From: Pelagihabitans sp947500445
GTDB lineage: Bacteria > Bacteroidota > Bacteroidia > Flavobacteriales > Flavobacteriaceae
Length of the DNA stretch: 64,000 bases
NCBI RefSeq assembly: GCF_050589625.1
Contig: NZ_JBNGOP010000015.1
Span: 73,134-137,133, forward strand
Direction of reading: 5' to 3'
Below are positions 18,221-27,707 of this stretch, piece by piece. The translations under genes were made by a program, and so were the position numbers. Every line of letters starts with the position of its first letter. The stretch's first letter is position 1. Under the pieces are notes generated by a model. It made no database searches. It was not told where the DNA came from and was given only the letters and a program-made list of their open reading frames with translations.

Positions 18221-19849
18221 TCAGCGATCTAAGGTATAGGCTTCGATATATTTTTGATCCAATTCTTCCGAGTCGCCGTATTGCACTCGTAATGCAAGCA
18301 ACTCTTCTTTGAGCTGGGCAATCACCTCTGCGTAGTCGGGATCATCATAGCGGTTTTTTAATTCTTTAGGGTCGTTGATTCTATCATACAGTTCCCATTC
18401 GTCAACATCATAGTAAAAATGGATAAGTTTATATTTTTTGGTAACGATTGCATAGTGTCTTTTTACCATATGAACACTGGGATATTCATAGTAATGATAA
18501 TATACGGCTTCACGCGTCCAATTTTCTTTTTCCCCTTCCAATAAGGGCATCAAGTTTTCCCCTTGCATGTCGGCTGGTGCGCCAATTCCCGCAGCGGCCA
18601 AAAAAGTTTGTGCGAAATCCAGGTTTTGTACCATCTCGTCTTCCGTGGTCCCCGGTCCAATAACATTGGGCCATCGAATCAATAATGGCGTTTTAAACGA
18701 CTCCTCGTAAACGAAACGTTTGTCGAACCAACCGTGCTCCCCTAAATAAAACCCCTGATCCGAAGTGTATACTACAATGGTATTCTCGGCTATACCACTG
18801 TCGTCCAAATAGGTTAAAACACGGCCAACGTTATCATCAACTGAAGAAACACTACCTAAATAGTCCTGCATATACCGTTGATACTTCCATTCCATTTTTT
18901 GCCTTTGGGTCATGTTGGGCCAATTTCTTCTAAAATCCTCATTAATGCGGTTCAAAACCGCATCATAAGCGATTTTTTGTTCGTTATCCATACGATCATA
19001 ATCGTCGTAAAAACGGTCCCTTCTTTCCTGGACCTTGGGTTCGATTGCTTTCATAACATCCCAAGTTTCCGGTTTTACTTTGCTGTCATGGCCGTACAAC
19101 ATATGGTACAGAATATTCATTTCGGCCGTTTTGGCCGCCGAACCCCGATTTTCATAAGCATCGAACAAGGTCTCCGGAAGCGGGAATTTTTTGTTGTAAA
19201 ATTCTTTAAACTTATCGGCTCTGGGCCACCAGGGCCTATGAGGGGCCTTGTGTAAATACATTAGCATAAAGGGTTTGTCCCTTTGTCGGTCATTTTCCAG
19301 CCAGTTTAGGGTCATATCGGTAATAATATCCGTGGCGTATCCCTTTACTTGAACGGTATCCCCTTTTTTTGTTATAAAGTCCGGGTTAAGATAATATCCC
19401 TGACCGGGCAAAATCATAAACTCATCGATACCTTTAGGACTGTTCCCAAAATGCAATTTTCCAAAGAGCGCGGTTTGGTACCCGGCTTTTTTAAACAATT
19501 GGGGAAATGTGGTCTGAGTCGTATCGAATGGGGTTCTATTGTCTATTTTACCATTGATATGACTGTGTTTCCCTGTGAGGATAACCGCCCTTGAAGGAGC
19601 ACAGATCGAGTTTGTGACACTTGCATTGGTAAAAATCATGCCCTCTTTAGCAATACGATCAATGTGGGGCGTACGCAGTAATGTCGTATCATACGATCCG
19701 ATCGCTTGGTAGGCATGATCATCCGACATGATAAAAATAATATTTGGTCTCGTATCTTTTGTAGGAGACTTTTGGGCATTACCCACCAAAACGGTTGCCA
19801 ACGAAACCAGCATGGTCAAAACGTTGGGATTGAAACAATTTTTTAGCAT
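18221..19849 (-). CDS. Type I sulfatase (S1 family, Cys-type)
   Basis: The 542-aa secreted enzyme has the signal peptide LTMLVSLATVLVGNAQ. It shows the N-terminal metal site RPNIIFIMSDDHA (Asp43/44), the formylglycine motif CAPSRAVILTG (Cys83 of C-x-P-S-R), a GKLHFG motif, the C-side metal motif SDQGFYLGEHGWFDKR, and a typical end (ELYDRINDPKELKNRY). It hydrolyses sulfate esters after maturation by an anaerobic or FGE-type sulfatase maturase not seen here. In marine Bacteroidota such enzymes desulfate algal polysaccharides; substrate and subfamily are not assignable by eye. It is divergent from the winged-helix/TM gene at 20302. Confidence 0.93.
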   Translation of the reverse strand: MLKNCFNPNVLTMLVSLATVLVGNAQKSPTKDTRPNIIFIMSDDHAYQAIGSYDTTLLRTPHIDRIAKEGMIFTNASVTNSICAPSRAVILTGKHSHINGKIDNRTPFDTTQTTFPQLFKKAGYQTALFGKLHFGNSPKGIDEFMILPGQGYYLNPDFITKKGDTVQVKGYATDIITDMTLNWLENDRQRDKPFMLMYLHKAPHRPWWPRADKFKEFYNKKFPLPETLFDAYENRGSAAKTAEMNILYHMLYGHDSKVKPETWDVMKAIEPKVQERRDRFYDDYDRMDNEQKIAYDAVLNRINEDFRRNWPNMTQRQKMEWKYQRYMQDYLGSVSSVDDNVGRVLTYLDDSGIAENTIVVYTSDQGFYLGEHGWFDKRFVYEESFKTPLLIRWPNVIGPGTTEDEMVQNLDFAQTFLAAAGIGAPADMQGENLMPLLEGEKENWTREAVYYHYYEYPSVHMVKRHYAIVTKKYKLIHFYYDVDEWELYDRINDPKELKNRYDDPDYAEVIAQLKEELLALRVQYGDSEELDQKYIEAYTLDR

Positions 19850-20301
19850 CTATAAATGGTTGTTTTATGAAAATCGAAGCAGATTACCAGTGCCTTTCCC
19901 TTTTATTATACTTAAAAAGTTCAAGTGGCGACCCCTCCTTTTGAAACAGTAGCTGTGGTAGCCATTAAAAAAGAACTATTCCCTGCTATATATTCCATAG
20001 TGTACATTCTTTGAATCCTTTTTGATATCAATACGATGTTGTGTCGCTATTTGCTACTTTTTCATTATATTGAATCACTATTAAAACCTTTTAAAAGTCT
20101 CCCTATAGGACAATAATTAACTTCATTTGGGCATGTTTTATGGTATTCCCGCCTATTTACCCTCCACAAAAACGCCTATTATAAGGCATTAAAGTAACAT
20201 AAAATCATAGAACTTTCTGGCCTGGTGCGCCATGGTTTTGTGATTTGAATCCTTATGCGGGTATCGCATATATCAATGTGCTCCCGATCTGAATGTAAAA
20301 A
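19850..20301. other. Divergent promoter region, sulfatase / winged-helix membrane regulator
   Basis: 452 bp, AT-rich, no gene. It must hold the sulfatase promoter (minus) and that of the 20302 gene (plus). I see no strong palindrome. Confidence 0.45.
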
Positions 20302-21507
20302 ATGAACAACACGGAAAAACTTGATCTGGTCAAAAAAATAATAGATGCAAAGGTTTTCGGTAATTCGGACACTTATGGCAACCTTTTGAAATTTTTGGTC
20401 GAATGCTCTTTCGATGCCTATGTTCCAAAAGAGGCCGATATTGCCCTGACCATTTTTGGCAAGGAGAATTTTGACTCCGTCCAAAATCCGATGGTTCGGG
20501 TATACGTATACAAGCTAAGGAAAAAGCTGGCCTCATATTACGCGACCAAAGGGTTGAAAGACCCTATAAAATTATCGATTCCAAAAGGGGGGTATGCAGT
20601 TGTTTTTGAGGACAATAAAAAGGAGAACAACAAAAAAATGGGCCGCAAAGTCCTGATTTTCAGTTCGCTTTTCATATTACTATCGTTTTTTGGTCTCTGG
20701 AATTGGAAAGTACATTCCGGGCCAGGGGCGCTACAAAACAACATATTGCTAAATGAAATTTTTTCGGCCCGTGGGGACAAAGCCACACTGGTCCTTGGAG
20801 ATTTTTTCCTTTGGACAGAGTACGACCCCAAACTGCCCCGAAAGCGGGTTTTGAGAAGTGATAATGTTAAAAACAGAAGGGATTTTGAGTTTTACATTAG
20901 TAAATATGGTGATAGCACCATTAAGTACAATCAGTTTCCGCAAACCTCCATACCTTTTAGAAGTAGTCTTTGGACCAATCGGGTCAGTACCGCTTTTGGA
21001 AAGGTGAACAAGGAATTTCAAATTCGACCCATGAGCAACCTTGACCCCGAAACTCTTAAGAACAAAGAAATTTTAGCCATTGGATCACTAAACAATCTTT
21101 CGCTTTTTTCCACTGTTGGGGTGCATTACAAATTTCAGTACGAGGACAAGCCATCCATACAGTATACCGATCCTCAAAACAAAAGCACCACAATATATGA
21201 CCCTTCGGTAAACAAAAATAGAGAGGTTACAGATTACTGTTTGGTAACCAAAACAATGGGGCCTTATTCAAAACCATTGTTGGTTTTCGGCGGACTGTGG
21301 AACTTTGGTATCGATACTAGTCTAGCCTATTTTACCGATCCAGAAAAAGGAAACGAGTTGAGCAAAGCTTTGAACGCCTCTCAAAACGAGCTTCCAGAAT
21401 TTTATGAAATGCTGATCGAAGTTAAGGCAATCGAAAACGCCGTTATCAGTTCCCGTATTGTCGGTTTGCATGCCCTAGACTCAATACAGGCTTCCTGGAA
21501 ATTATAA
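20302..21507 (+). CDS. Membrane-anchored winged-helix regulator-like protein
   Basis: The 401-aa protein's first 100 residues match the pattern of OmpR/ToxR-like winged helices found at the N-terminus of bacterial 'CadC-like' and Acidobacterial regulators: EADIALTIFGKENFDSVQNPMVRVYVYKLRKKLASYY, then LSIPKGGYAVVFED. A basic linker and one transmembrane helix follow (VLIFSSLFILLSFFGLWNW, about 117-135). The extracytoplasmic domain of about 265 residues is unrecognised. The layout suggests a one-component membrane regulator. Its divergent position next to the sulfatase makes that gene the natural target. Both the domain assignment and the target are inference from visible sequence. Confidence 0.65.
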   Translation: MNNTEKLDLVKKIIDAKVFGNSDTYGNLLKFLVECSFDAYVPKEADIALTIFGKENFDSVQNPMVRVYVYKLRKKLASYYATKGLKDPIKLSIPKGGYAVVFEDNKKENNKKMGRKVLIFSSLFILLSFFGLWNWKVHSGPGALQNNILLNEIFSARGDKATLVLGDFFLWTEYDPKLPRKRVLRSDNVKNRRDFEFYISKYGDSTIKYNQFPQTSIPFRSSLWTNRVSTAFGKVNKEFQIRPMSNLDPETLKNKEILAIGSLNNLSLFSTVGVHYKFQYEDKPSIQYTDPQNKSTTIYDPSVNKNREVTDYCLVTKTMGPYSKPLLVFGGLWNFGIDTSLAYFTDPEKGNELSKALNASQNELPEFYEMLIEVKAIENAVISSRIVGLHALDSIQASWKL

Positions 21508-22208
21508 CCGGGGCCCACACCTGTTTCCGTTGCACGTTTGACCTGATTGCGTTTATCCAAAAATAGACCCATAAACCCTAAGATCGGGATCAGCTGTTTC
21601 TATTGTTTCTCCGGAAGCGGTTTTTGGGAAACCTAGTCCCTATACTTTCCCATGAACATCCCGTCCCTACCGTTACCATGAAACATTTCTCGGGACTTTT
21701 AAAAATTATGGCTTCATAAAAGCAGGTCATGCCCAATGCCCACAATTTCCCTTTCTTGAGGGGCACAATTTCAACAGTTCTTCTTATTTCCAACGCAAAA
21801 GCAATTAGCATATGATGGAGTTAACATTTTGAACATTATATTAAATGCTGTTTATCAATTGTTTACAATAAAATTATGCTGTTATTGAGAGAAGGCAACA
21901 TTCCATTTTAAAAAACCGAATGGTTCTTGACAGCCAAAATCAACTCGCCAGGAAAAAGTATAAAACAGTAGGTTTAACGGTTTACGCAACGGTTAATATC
22001 CTAAAATTAAATTAAAAAAGTTCTTAGACTTGCTTCAGCATTATGAAGTCTATTCGCCATAGCTTTATCCCATATCACTCGATAGGCGAGCGCTATTCGG
22101 AATTATAAATACGGATAAGTCCTAGGCCCCGCCCATTCTTTTATCGTTATAAGTTATATGGCGTAAAAGACCATAGCAGCGCACTCCACAACAAAAGGAC
22201 CTTTTCAA
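21508..22208. other. Intergenic region upstream of the GntR regulator
   Basis: 701 bp, AT-rich in the second half. It contains the AACGGTT tandem at 21976-21994. I find no credible gene. Confidence 0.5.
21976..21994. promoter_or_regulatory. AACGGTT-N5-AACGGTT tandem
   Basis: Two AACGGTT heptamers start at 21976 and 21988. Read on the minus strand this is AACCGTT-N5-AACCGTT, the same layout as 17786-17804. It is about 215 bp upstream of the GntR start. Autoregulation is inferred. Confidence 0.45.
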
Positions 22209-23261
22209 ATGCAACTCAAATTTGGATTAAAAAAAAGGATTATGGAAGCAACTCTTTATGATGGCCTAGTGAACCAACGTACACCAAAGTACCTGCAACT
22301 TGCCAACAGTATTAAGTCTAAAATTTATACAGGCACCCTAAAGGAAGGGCAAAGGCTCCCTTCAATAGTAGAGTCTAGCTTAGCCTATGAACTATCGCGA
22401 GATACCATTCTTAGGGCATATAAAGATCTACATCGCACCGGATTGATTACTTCGGTATACCGCAAAGGATATTTCGTAAGTTCGGCCAAAAACAAGCCCA
22501 ATTCAAGAAGCATTCTGATATTAATAAATGAGTATACCAGTGCGAATCGCATTTTTTATCAAACCCTGTGCTCCAACATGAGCAAAAACAATATTTACAT
22601 CGACGTTAAACAGTACTTTAACGATACCGAAAAACTTGAAAAAATCATTGATGAAAAGGGAGTATACTATCATAAATTTTTATTGGAGCCCCTTACCATG
22701 GCGACCGAGCGGTTTAAAGCCATTTTAAGGCGCAAAACATTTCGAAATAGAATGGTTTCCATACTATATGAGAAAAATACCTTATCGGACAGTAGGCAAG
22801 ATGTTTTCTTGGACATAGAACAAGATATCCAAACATCTTTTAAAAAAATTTTACCTTCCTTAAAGGCATACGACGGTTTAAACCTCATACTTCCCGAAAA
22901 TGAAAATTTTCCATATCAAATCATAAAAGGGTTTTTCAAGCTCTGCGATACGCACTTTTTAAAGGGCAGTATCATAGAGGAAGCCGAAAAAATACACGCT
23001 GGAAACGCTTACTTAGTTTTGGATGAACCTTCCTTGTTTCATCTGATGAAGTTGATCGATTCCAATAAATTGGAACTTGGCGCAGACGTGGGTTTGATCG
23101 CGATGTTCGAACGAGAGTACTTTCAACATACCTCAAAAAAAATAACCGCCCTCAATTGGTTCAACGATTCCTTATTGAAAAAGGTGACATCAATGCTTTT
23201 GACCGACGGTAACGACAGCTTCCATACTGCCGCGAAATTATCGATCAGGGAAAGTTTATGA
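22209..23261 (+). CDS. GntR-family regulator with periplasmic-binding-protein-like effector domain
   Basis: The 350-aa protein's N-terminal winged HTH is textbook GntR: PKYLQLANSIKSKIYTGTLKEGQRLPS, then LAYELSRDTILRAYKDLHRTGLI and the wing VYRKGYFV (about residues 20-90). The remaining 250 residues look like a LacI/periplasmic-binding-protein fold (SILILINEYTSANRIFYQTL, a hinge pattern, GADVGLIAMFE), which is the sugar-sensing type found near Bacteroidota polysaccharide genes. ATG at 22242 (MEATLYDG) is an alternative start. It probably controls nearby carbohydrate genes and itself through the AACCGTT tandem sites. Confidence 0.85.
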   Translation: MQLKFGLKKRIMEATLYDGLVNQRTPKYLQLANSIKSKIYTGTLKEGQRLPSIVESSLAYELSRDTILRAYKDLHRTGLITSVYRKGYFVSSAKNKPNSRSILILINEYTSANRIFYQTLCSNMSKNNIYIDVKQYFNDTEKLEKIIDEKGVYYHKFLLEPLTMATERFKAILRRKTFRNRMVSILYEKNTLSDSRQDVFLDIEQDIQTSFKKILPSLKAYDGLNLILPENENFPYQIIKGFFKLCDTHFLKGSIIEEAEKIHAGNAYLVLDEPSLFHLMKLIDSNKLELGADVGLIAMFEREYFQHTSKKITALNWFNDSLLKKVTSMLLTDGNDSFHTAAKLSIRESL

Positions 23262-23367
23262 ACACACGTTACTGGCTATAACGTGGTCCTCAAAAAACGT
23301 ATAAAATCATCGTTCAAAGGAGGTGCAGAAGGTAAATAGCCGTAGCCACGGGGGAAAACGCGCTACA

Positions 23368-24420
23368 TTAAAGCGCATGTAAAAACGAAAATACGCTTTG
23401 CTCTTTTGGCAGGCGTAGTTTCTTTTTAATGCGGTAAGCACTTTGTTTAATACTGCTGTGACTAACGTTGAGCAGTACCGCTATTTCTTTATAACTAACG
23501 TTCATTCGAAGAAAACAACAGATTTTGAGTTCCCCGGGCGACAGTCCAAACTCCTGAACCAATTTTTTGGTGAAAAAGGGGTTCACCGCTTCGAACTGAA
23601 CAAAAAAATCGTCCCACACCTTGTTTGAATATAAGCTATCAAGGATTACTTTTTCCGTGTTTTTAAGCAACCGAATGGTCTCTTCTGGTGTTTTTTGACG
23701 TTGGTTTACCCTTTGCAAAGTATCCTTAATATGATTAAGGAGGCCCGAGTTGGTCGCCAAGTTCGCGGTACTGATTGCAATTTCCCGATGTAAGCGGGAT
23801 TTTTCTTCTTTCATCTTACTAATTTCCAGCAATAGGTTCTGCTCACGCTCGCGACTCCTAAGACGCAATTTATATGTGTAAAAAAGTAAAGAAGTCACTA
23901 CCAAAATACCAACAACAAAGAAAATGGGCCACTGCTCTTGGTTCCATTTACTTTGTACCTGTTTTGAAGCCAATCTTACAGGTTTTTTTTGATCGAAGCT
24001 AACTGGCACTTTCAAGGCATACCATAAATTTGAGGCTTGAAATACTATACGTCTTGCTTCAAATACCTTACTATAATTTCGTTTTTTAAGCCGTTTTCGT
24101 TCAACAATGTCCCATATAATCCTTTGTGTCTTTCGGAAACAAAAAATAAAGGCCATCCCATGGCCGTTGGAAAACAATGGAACAACTTCGGTTTTAAAAT
24201 AGGCGCCCTCAACGAAAAAGCTGTTTTTAATTGTTTCCGAAGCTGTCCATGCCCCTGTTGCAAAAATTAAGGATGCCGTCAAACTTAAAATCGCCGCGCT
24301 ATTTTTTAAAGTGTTCCTATAGTTTATTTTTAATGGCTTGAAACTAGGTCCGATACAAAAGCGGTTTTTCCTAATTTCGCCCTGCTTGCCTTTTTCTTCA
24401 TCTTGTAACACAAAGCTCAA
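23368..24420 (-). CDS. Membrane LuxR-type HTH regulator, short sensor
   Basis: The 350-aa protein has a hydrophobic segment at about 40-60 (AAILSLTASLIFATGAW) and a roughly 110-residue exported segment without TPRs. A second transmembrane helix lies near 172-190 (WPIFFVVGILVVTSLLFY), then a coiled coil and a C-terminal HTH (SPGELKICCFLRMNVSYKEI to FSFLHAL). The HTH is nearly the same as that of the 6439 gene. Relatives normally carry a long TPR or Y_Y_Y sensor, so this one looks truncated. The first 30 residues are unusual, and a start further in (for example near residue 88) is possible. It converges with the GntR gene. Confidence 0.72.
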   Translation of the reverse strand: MSFVLQDEEKGKQGEIRKNRFCIGPSFKPLKINYRNTLKNSAAILSLTASLIFATGAWTASETIKNSFFVEGAYFKTEVVPLFSNGHGMAFIFCFRKTQRIIWDIVERKRLKKRNYSKVFEARRIVFQASNLWYALKVPVSFDQKKPVRLASKQVQSKWNQEQWPIFFVVGILVVTSLLFYTYKLRLRSREREQNLLLEISKMKEEKSRLHREIAISTANLATNSGLLNHIKDTLQRVNQRQKTPEETIRLLKNTEKVILDSLYSNKVWDDFFVQFEAVNPFFTKKLVQEFGLSPGELKICCFLRMNVSYKEIAVLLNVSHSSIKQSAYRIKKKLRLPKEQSVFSFLHAL

Positions 24421-24581
24421 TATTTAACAGTTGTACCGGTATTAGCTATTTGGCTGAAATTAATTTTTTAAAAGGGCATTGCTGGTATGTCCTGGCTTGC
24501 TTTTATTTAGCTATAGTGGAATCCCTGCCCCAAAGCCATGGCACCCTAATTGACGGCCAATCCTAAAAATCGATTTTCCAT

Positions 24582-26249
24582 CTACCGTTTGCCGTACGAT
24601 ATCCCATATCGGTCCGGTGCATAGCACTCCGAAGGATCCAGTGCCTTTTTCAAAATTTTGAGTAGTTCAAAACGGACCGTTTGCCGATGTTCTTCCAAGC
24701 CCCAGCTCATTAAACCGCTTCTGTACGGCGGGTAACCATTATCATAAATTGTTTTAACAAGGGCGCTATGCAATGCCATGGCCCTGGCGGCTTCTTCTTT
24801 ATTATTTTTATCAAAAAAAATACCCGACAAAAAAAAGGAGGTCCTGTCGTTCAGTTTTGTGATGCATCCACAAAAATTGAAACGGTACTTTTCATAACTA
24901 TCTTGGAATATTCTTAGCAATTGCATGGCATGTTCACCGGTAGTGGGAAAAGTGGGGGCCAGCCATATAATGCCGCAGTTATCGGCTGCAGGATCCCTAA
25001 ATACGGTGCCGGGAGATTTATTTTTGAAATAGGCCGATTTAATAATTTTCCATGTGGGGACCCCTCTTACCACATTGAACATTTCGGGCAATAAGGCTAT
25101 GGAAGCTATCGGTTTGTCCGTAAAAAGAGGTTTTAGCCAGCTTAAAAAACGCCTCTTATAGGACCCGGGGCCGGATCGCTCATAATTTGTTACGAACTTC
25201 CCAATGGTACGTACCTTTTTGGCATCGAAAAAAGATAGCTTTCCAAAGTCCCGGAAGCTTTTTTTTAGCTGTTTTTTTCTAAAACCCATTTCCTCCCGAC
25301 TTTCTGCATAGATACTTCCCACCATTGCCCATGGTGCAATTCGGTATTTCCTATAAAGTTCTTTTAATACCGATTCTTCAATGTTTCCTTGCCGCGCCGA
25401 GGCACTTAAGTCTTCATTGGTCGCAATCACGGTCAGCATTTGAAAATCGTTCACCATGTGCGGGTGTCCCTGAACGATCTTTTGTAAGCTTAATGTTCGT
25501 AGCACATCTATCACCTTGGGCAACACCTTCTTATTTTTAAGATCGAGAATGAACAATTGTGTATGCTTTGGCTTTGGCATAAGCCATATCCCTATTTTAG
25601 TAACGATCCCCATATTGGATTGTGAAAAGAGTCCATCAAGGAACGGTCCGTGGGCCCATTTATGGGTATGGAAGGTTTTGGATTTTTTTGCCTCGTCCTG
25701 ATGAAGGATCTCCCCGTTTGGTAGAACCACTTCCATGCCGCATACGTTCCCAAAATGGTCTCCGTATGGTGTATATCCGATACCCCTTTCAACCGCATTT
25801 CCCAAAAGACTTCCTTTTGGAGTGCTATCGGTACAATCGATCCACAAGTTCGTTTTAAGTTTCGTTAAATGGTCGTTTAATTGTTGTTGGGTAACTCCAG
25901 GCTCAATAACCGCATATGCCAACTCCGTATTGACCTCGATAATTTTGTTCATACGATCTAATAGCAGTACAATAGCATCTTTTTCAAGGGCGTTCTTACT
26001 CCCATACCCCCAATTGTTACCCCCGCTAAAACACCAAACCTTGGCATTGTTCTTTTTTGCAAGCACAAAAATTTTTGCTATTTCTTTTTTGTTCAACGGC
26101 CGTACGATAACTTTTGCCAACTGCTGCCGGGGAAGCGTGTTCTTCGAATGTGCAGTTGTAAAGTCATAATCCGCTTTTACATAATCCGCACCAACTATTT
26201 TAGCAAGGGAGCACATAAGCGATCCTTCTTTTGAGCTACTGTTCCGCAT
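24582..26249 (-). CDS. FAD-binding oxidase, VAO/PCMH type (copy A)
   Basis: The 555-aa protein has an N-terminal PCMH-type FAD domain: VRPLNKKEIAKIFVLAKKNNAKVWCFSGGNNWGYG (glycine loop at about 74-83), AYAVIEPGVTQQQLNDHL, then GNAVERGIGYTPYGDHFGNVCGMEVVLPNGE. A C-terminal substrate/cap domain like that of p-cresol methylhydroxylase and vanillyl-alcohol oxidase follows, ending LDPSECYAPDRYGI. These enzymes oxidise phenolic or alcohol carbons using FAD. It is last in the cluster, 20 nt behind the PhyH gene, and is a clear paralogue of the gene at 27708. The likely substrate is a product of the upstream acyl-amino-acid synthase; that is inference. Confidence 0.88.
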   Translation of the reverse strand: MRNSSSKEGSLMCSLAKIVGADYVKADYDFTTAHSKNTLPRQQLAKVIVRPLNKKEIAKIFVLAKKNNAKVWCFSGGNNWGYGSKNALEKDAIVLLLDRMNKIIEVNTELAYAVIEPGVTQQQLNDHLTKLKTNLWIDCTDSTPKGSLLGNAVERGIGYTPYGDHFGNVCGMEVVLPNGEILHQDEAKKSKTFHTHKWAHGPFLDGLFSQSNMGIVTKIGIWLMPKPKHTQLFILDLKNKKVLPKVIDVLRTLSLQKIVQGHPHMVNDFQMLTVIATNEDLSASARQGNIEESVLKELYRKYRIAPWAMVGSIYAESREEMGFRKKQLKKSFRDFGKLSFFDAKKVRTIGKFVTNYERSGPGSYKRRFLSWLKPLFTDKPIASIALLPEMFNVVRGVPTWKIIKSAYFKNKSPGTVFRDPAADNCGIIWLAPTFPTTGEHAMQLLRIFQDSYEKYRFNFCGCITKLNDRTSFFLSGIFFDKNNKEEAARAMALHSALVKTIYDNGYPPYRSGLMSWGLEEHRQTVRFELLKILKKALDPSECYAPDRYGISYGKR

Positions 26250-26269
26250 GGTCGTTCATAAGGTTTCGG

Positions 26270-27343
26270 TTACACAAATGTTTTCCATATTCCGGCAATC
26301 CCCGCCAATGCATTTAAAATACGGTCGCCTTTTTTAAACCGTTTCACTAGCGCCGTATTTTCGGTTTCATCTTCCCTTTCGGCATAGCGCAGCAGGTTTT
26401 TGGCAGCAGGCGTAAGGTTTTCCCAAATAGCTTCCGGTACCACACGCCTGTAATCGCGATCCGTGCAGCTTGTTTCGTCCACGATACGGCCCAAAAGACT
26501 TCCTATGTTGATGAGTTTCTTGTTCTTTGTTGCCCGACCCTTATTCCTATATTCGAGCGCTTTTTTGGCGACACGATTGGCTGTTTTTCGATTCGGTACC
26601 GGAATGCTGATCTTGGGAAGGGAAAAGGAACTGGGAGCTGCTTTGTACCATAATGCCAATAACGGTCTATAGTGCGTTCCGGTGTGGGCGGTACCTCTAT
26701 GGATCATGCGTTGGTCCCTAACAATTACGGAACCGGCAGAACAGGTCAACCGTTTGGGGGCGATATTGTTGATCGCCCATTCCATCTCCTTTTTTGAATA
26801 TTTTACATTTTCTTTGGTAAACGATTCCAATGTTTTGTTACGTGCCAGTTTTCGATGTGTTCCGGGAACTACCTCTAAAGGGCTGTCCGCTTCGGTAACA
26901 TCCCTTAGCGCAATATTGACCGTCAGGGCCAAGCGCTCAAAATCTTGATGATAACTTTGGAAGCTGGCACCGGGAAAAGGGGTGTCCGAAGCTAGCATAA
27001 CGGCAACACAATCCTCCCCAAGTATTTTTTTGACCACCGGTAAAACGATCGGATTTGCAAAAATATCCGCGTTCAAGAATGTTTCGGTACTCGGCAGATG
27101 CATGTTCCATCTGTTTTGATCATGATTTCCGCCCTCCGGTCTAAAATCACGCCCTATCCTTTTATGGGATTCCATGTCCGCATCTATTGGTACAATACCC
27201 AAACGCTCCATTTTTTTTCGAAGGACCTTATCATAGTCGGTTCTAAGGAGATTCAAGTGTTCCGCAGAAAGTACGTTGTCAAAAATTACGTAACCGTCCT
27301 CTAAAAACCGCTGGTATGCCGTTTCTAATGTGCTGTTTTTCAT
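26270..27343 (-). CDS. Phytanoyl-CoA dioxygenase (PhyH)-family Fe(II)/2OG oxygenase
   Basis: The 357-aa protein has the facial triad His132-x-Asp134 (SYHQDF) with distal His215 (MIHRG) and Arg226 of THYRPLLALWY, the expected 2-oxoglutarate ligand. VPGTHR lies between, as in PhyH enzymes. The N-terminal FLEDGYVIFDNVLS is typical of the family. It hydroxylates or desaturates a small substrate using 2OG and O2. It sits inside the oxidase cluster with 20 nt to the following FAD gene, so the two are surely co-transcribed. The basic C-terminal 100 residues are longer than in minimal members. Confidence 0.9.
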   Translation of the reverse strand: MKNSTLETAYQRFLEDGYVIFDNVLSAEHLNLLRTDYDKVLRKKMERLGIVPIDADMESHKRIGRDFRPEGGNHDQNRWNMHLPSTETFLNADIFANPIVLPVVKKILGEDCVAVMLASDTPFPGASFQSYHQDFERLALTVNIALRDVTEADSPLEVVPGTHRKLARNKTLESFTKENVKYSKKEMEWAINNIAPKRLTCSAGSVIVRDQRMIHRGTAHTGTHYRPLLALWYKAAPSSFSLPKISIPVPNRKTANRVAKKALEYRNKGRATKNKKLINIGSLLGRIVDETSCTDRDYRRVVPEAIWENLTPAAKNLLRYAEREDETENTALVKRFKKGDRILNALAGIAGIWKTFV

Positions 27344-27707
27344 AGTTTGTTTGTTTTTTATGGCTTAGCTATAATCTTTATTATTATTCATAGTCGCAGG
27401 GGTTGGCCGAGGCTTCGGGCAAACCGGATCACAAGGCCATAAAACCAAAACCGTTATCTGTTGGGTACTTGGCATGACATGGGCTTATATGAAGAAACGT
27501 AGGGATTGGATAAAAACACAAAAACGGCCGTCTACAAACTGTCTACGTTCAAGAAATTGCATACTGCCATCGTAGTCGGTGGTTTTGAAAGAGCGCGCTC
27601 CAATTTTTGACGTAGCCGTATTCCCATTACGCTTCTGTATGATCGGGATGTTAGTATTAATTGCATATATACCCCTACCGGTCTTTACGCTGTTATTTGT
27701 TTTGTTT
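27344..27707. other. Gap inside the N-acyl amino acid cluster
   Basis: 364 bp between two co-directional cluster genes. It carries the GTCTAC tandem at 27530-27546. I see no gene that belongs to the cluster. It may contain a second promoter for the PhyH and copy A oxidase genes. Confidence 0.5.
27530..27546 (+). promoter_or_regulatory. GTCTAC-N5-GTCTAC direct repeat, copy 2
   Basis: The 17-mer GTCTACAAACTGTCTAC is identical to the inverse-strand copy at 5391-5407, here about 190 bp upstream of the PhyH start. Two hexamers 11 bp apart suggest a dimer-binding site. Confidence 0.4.
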
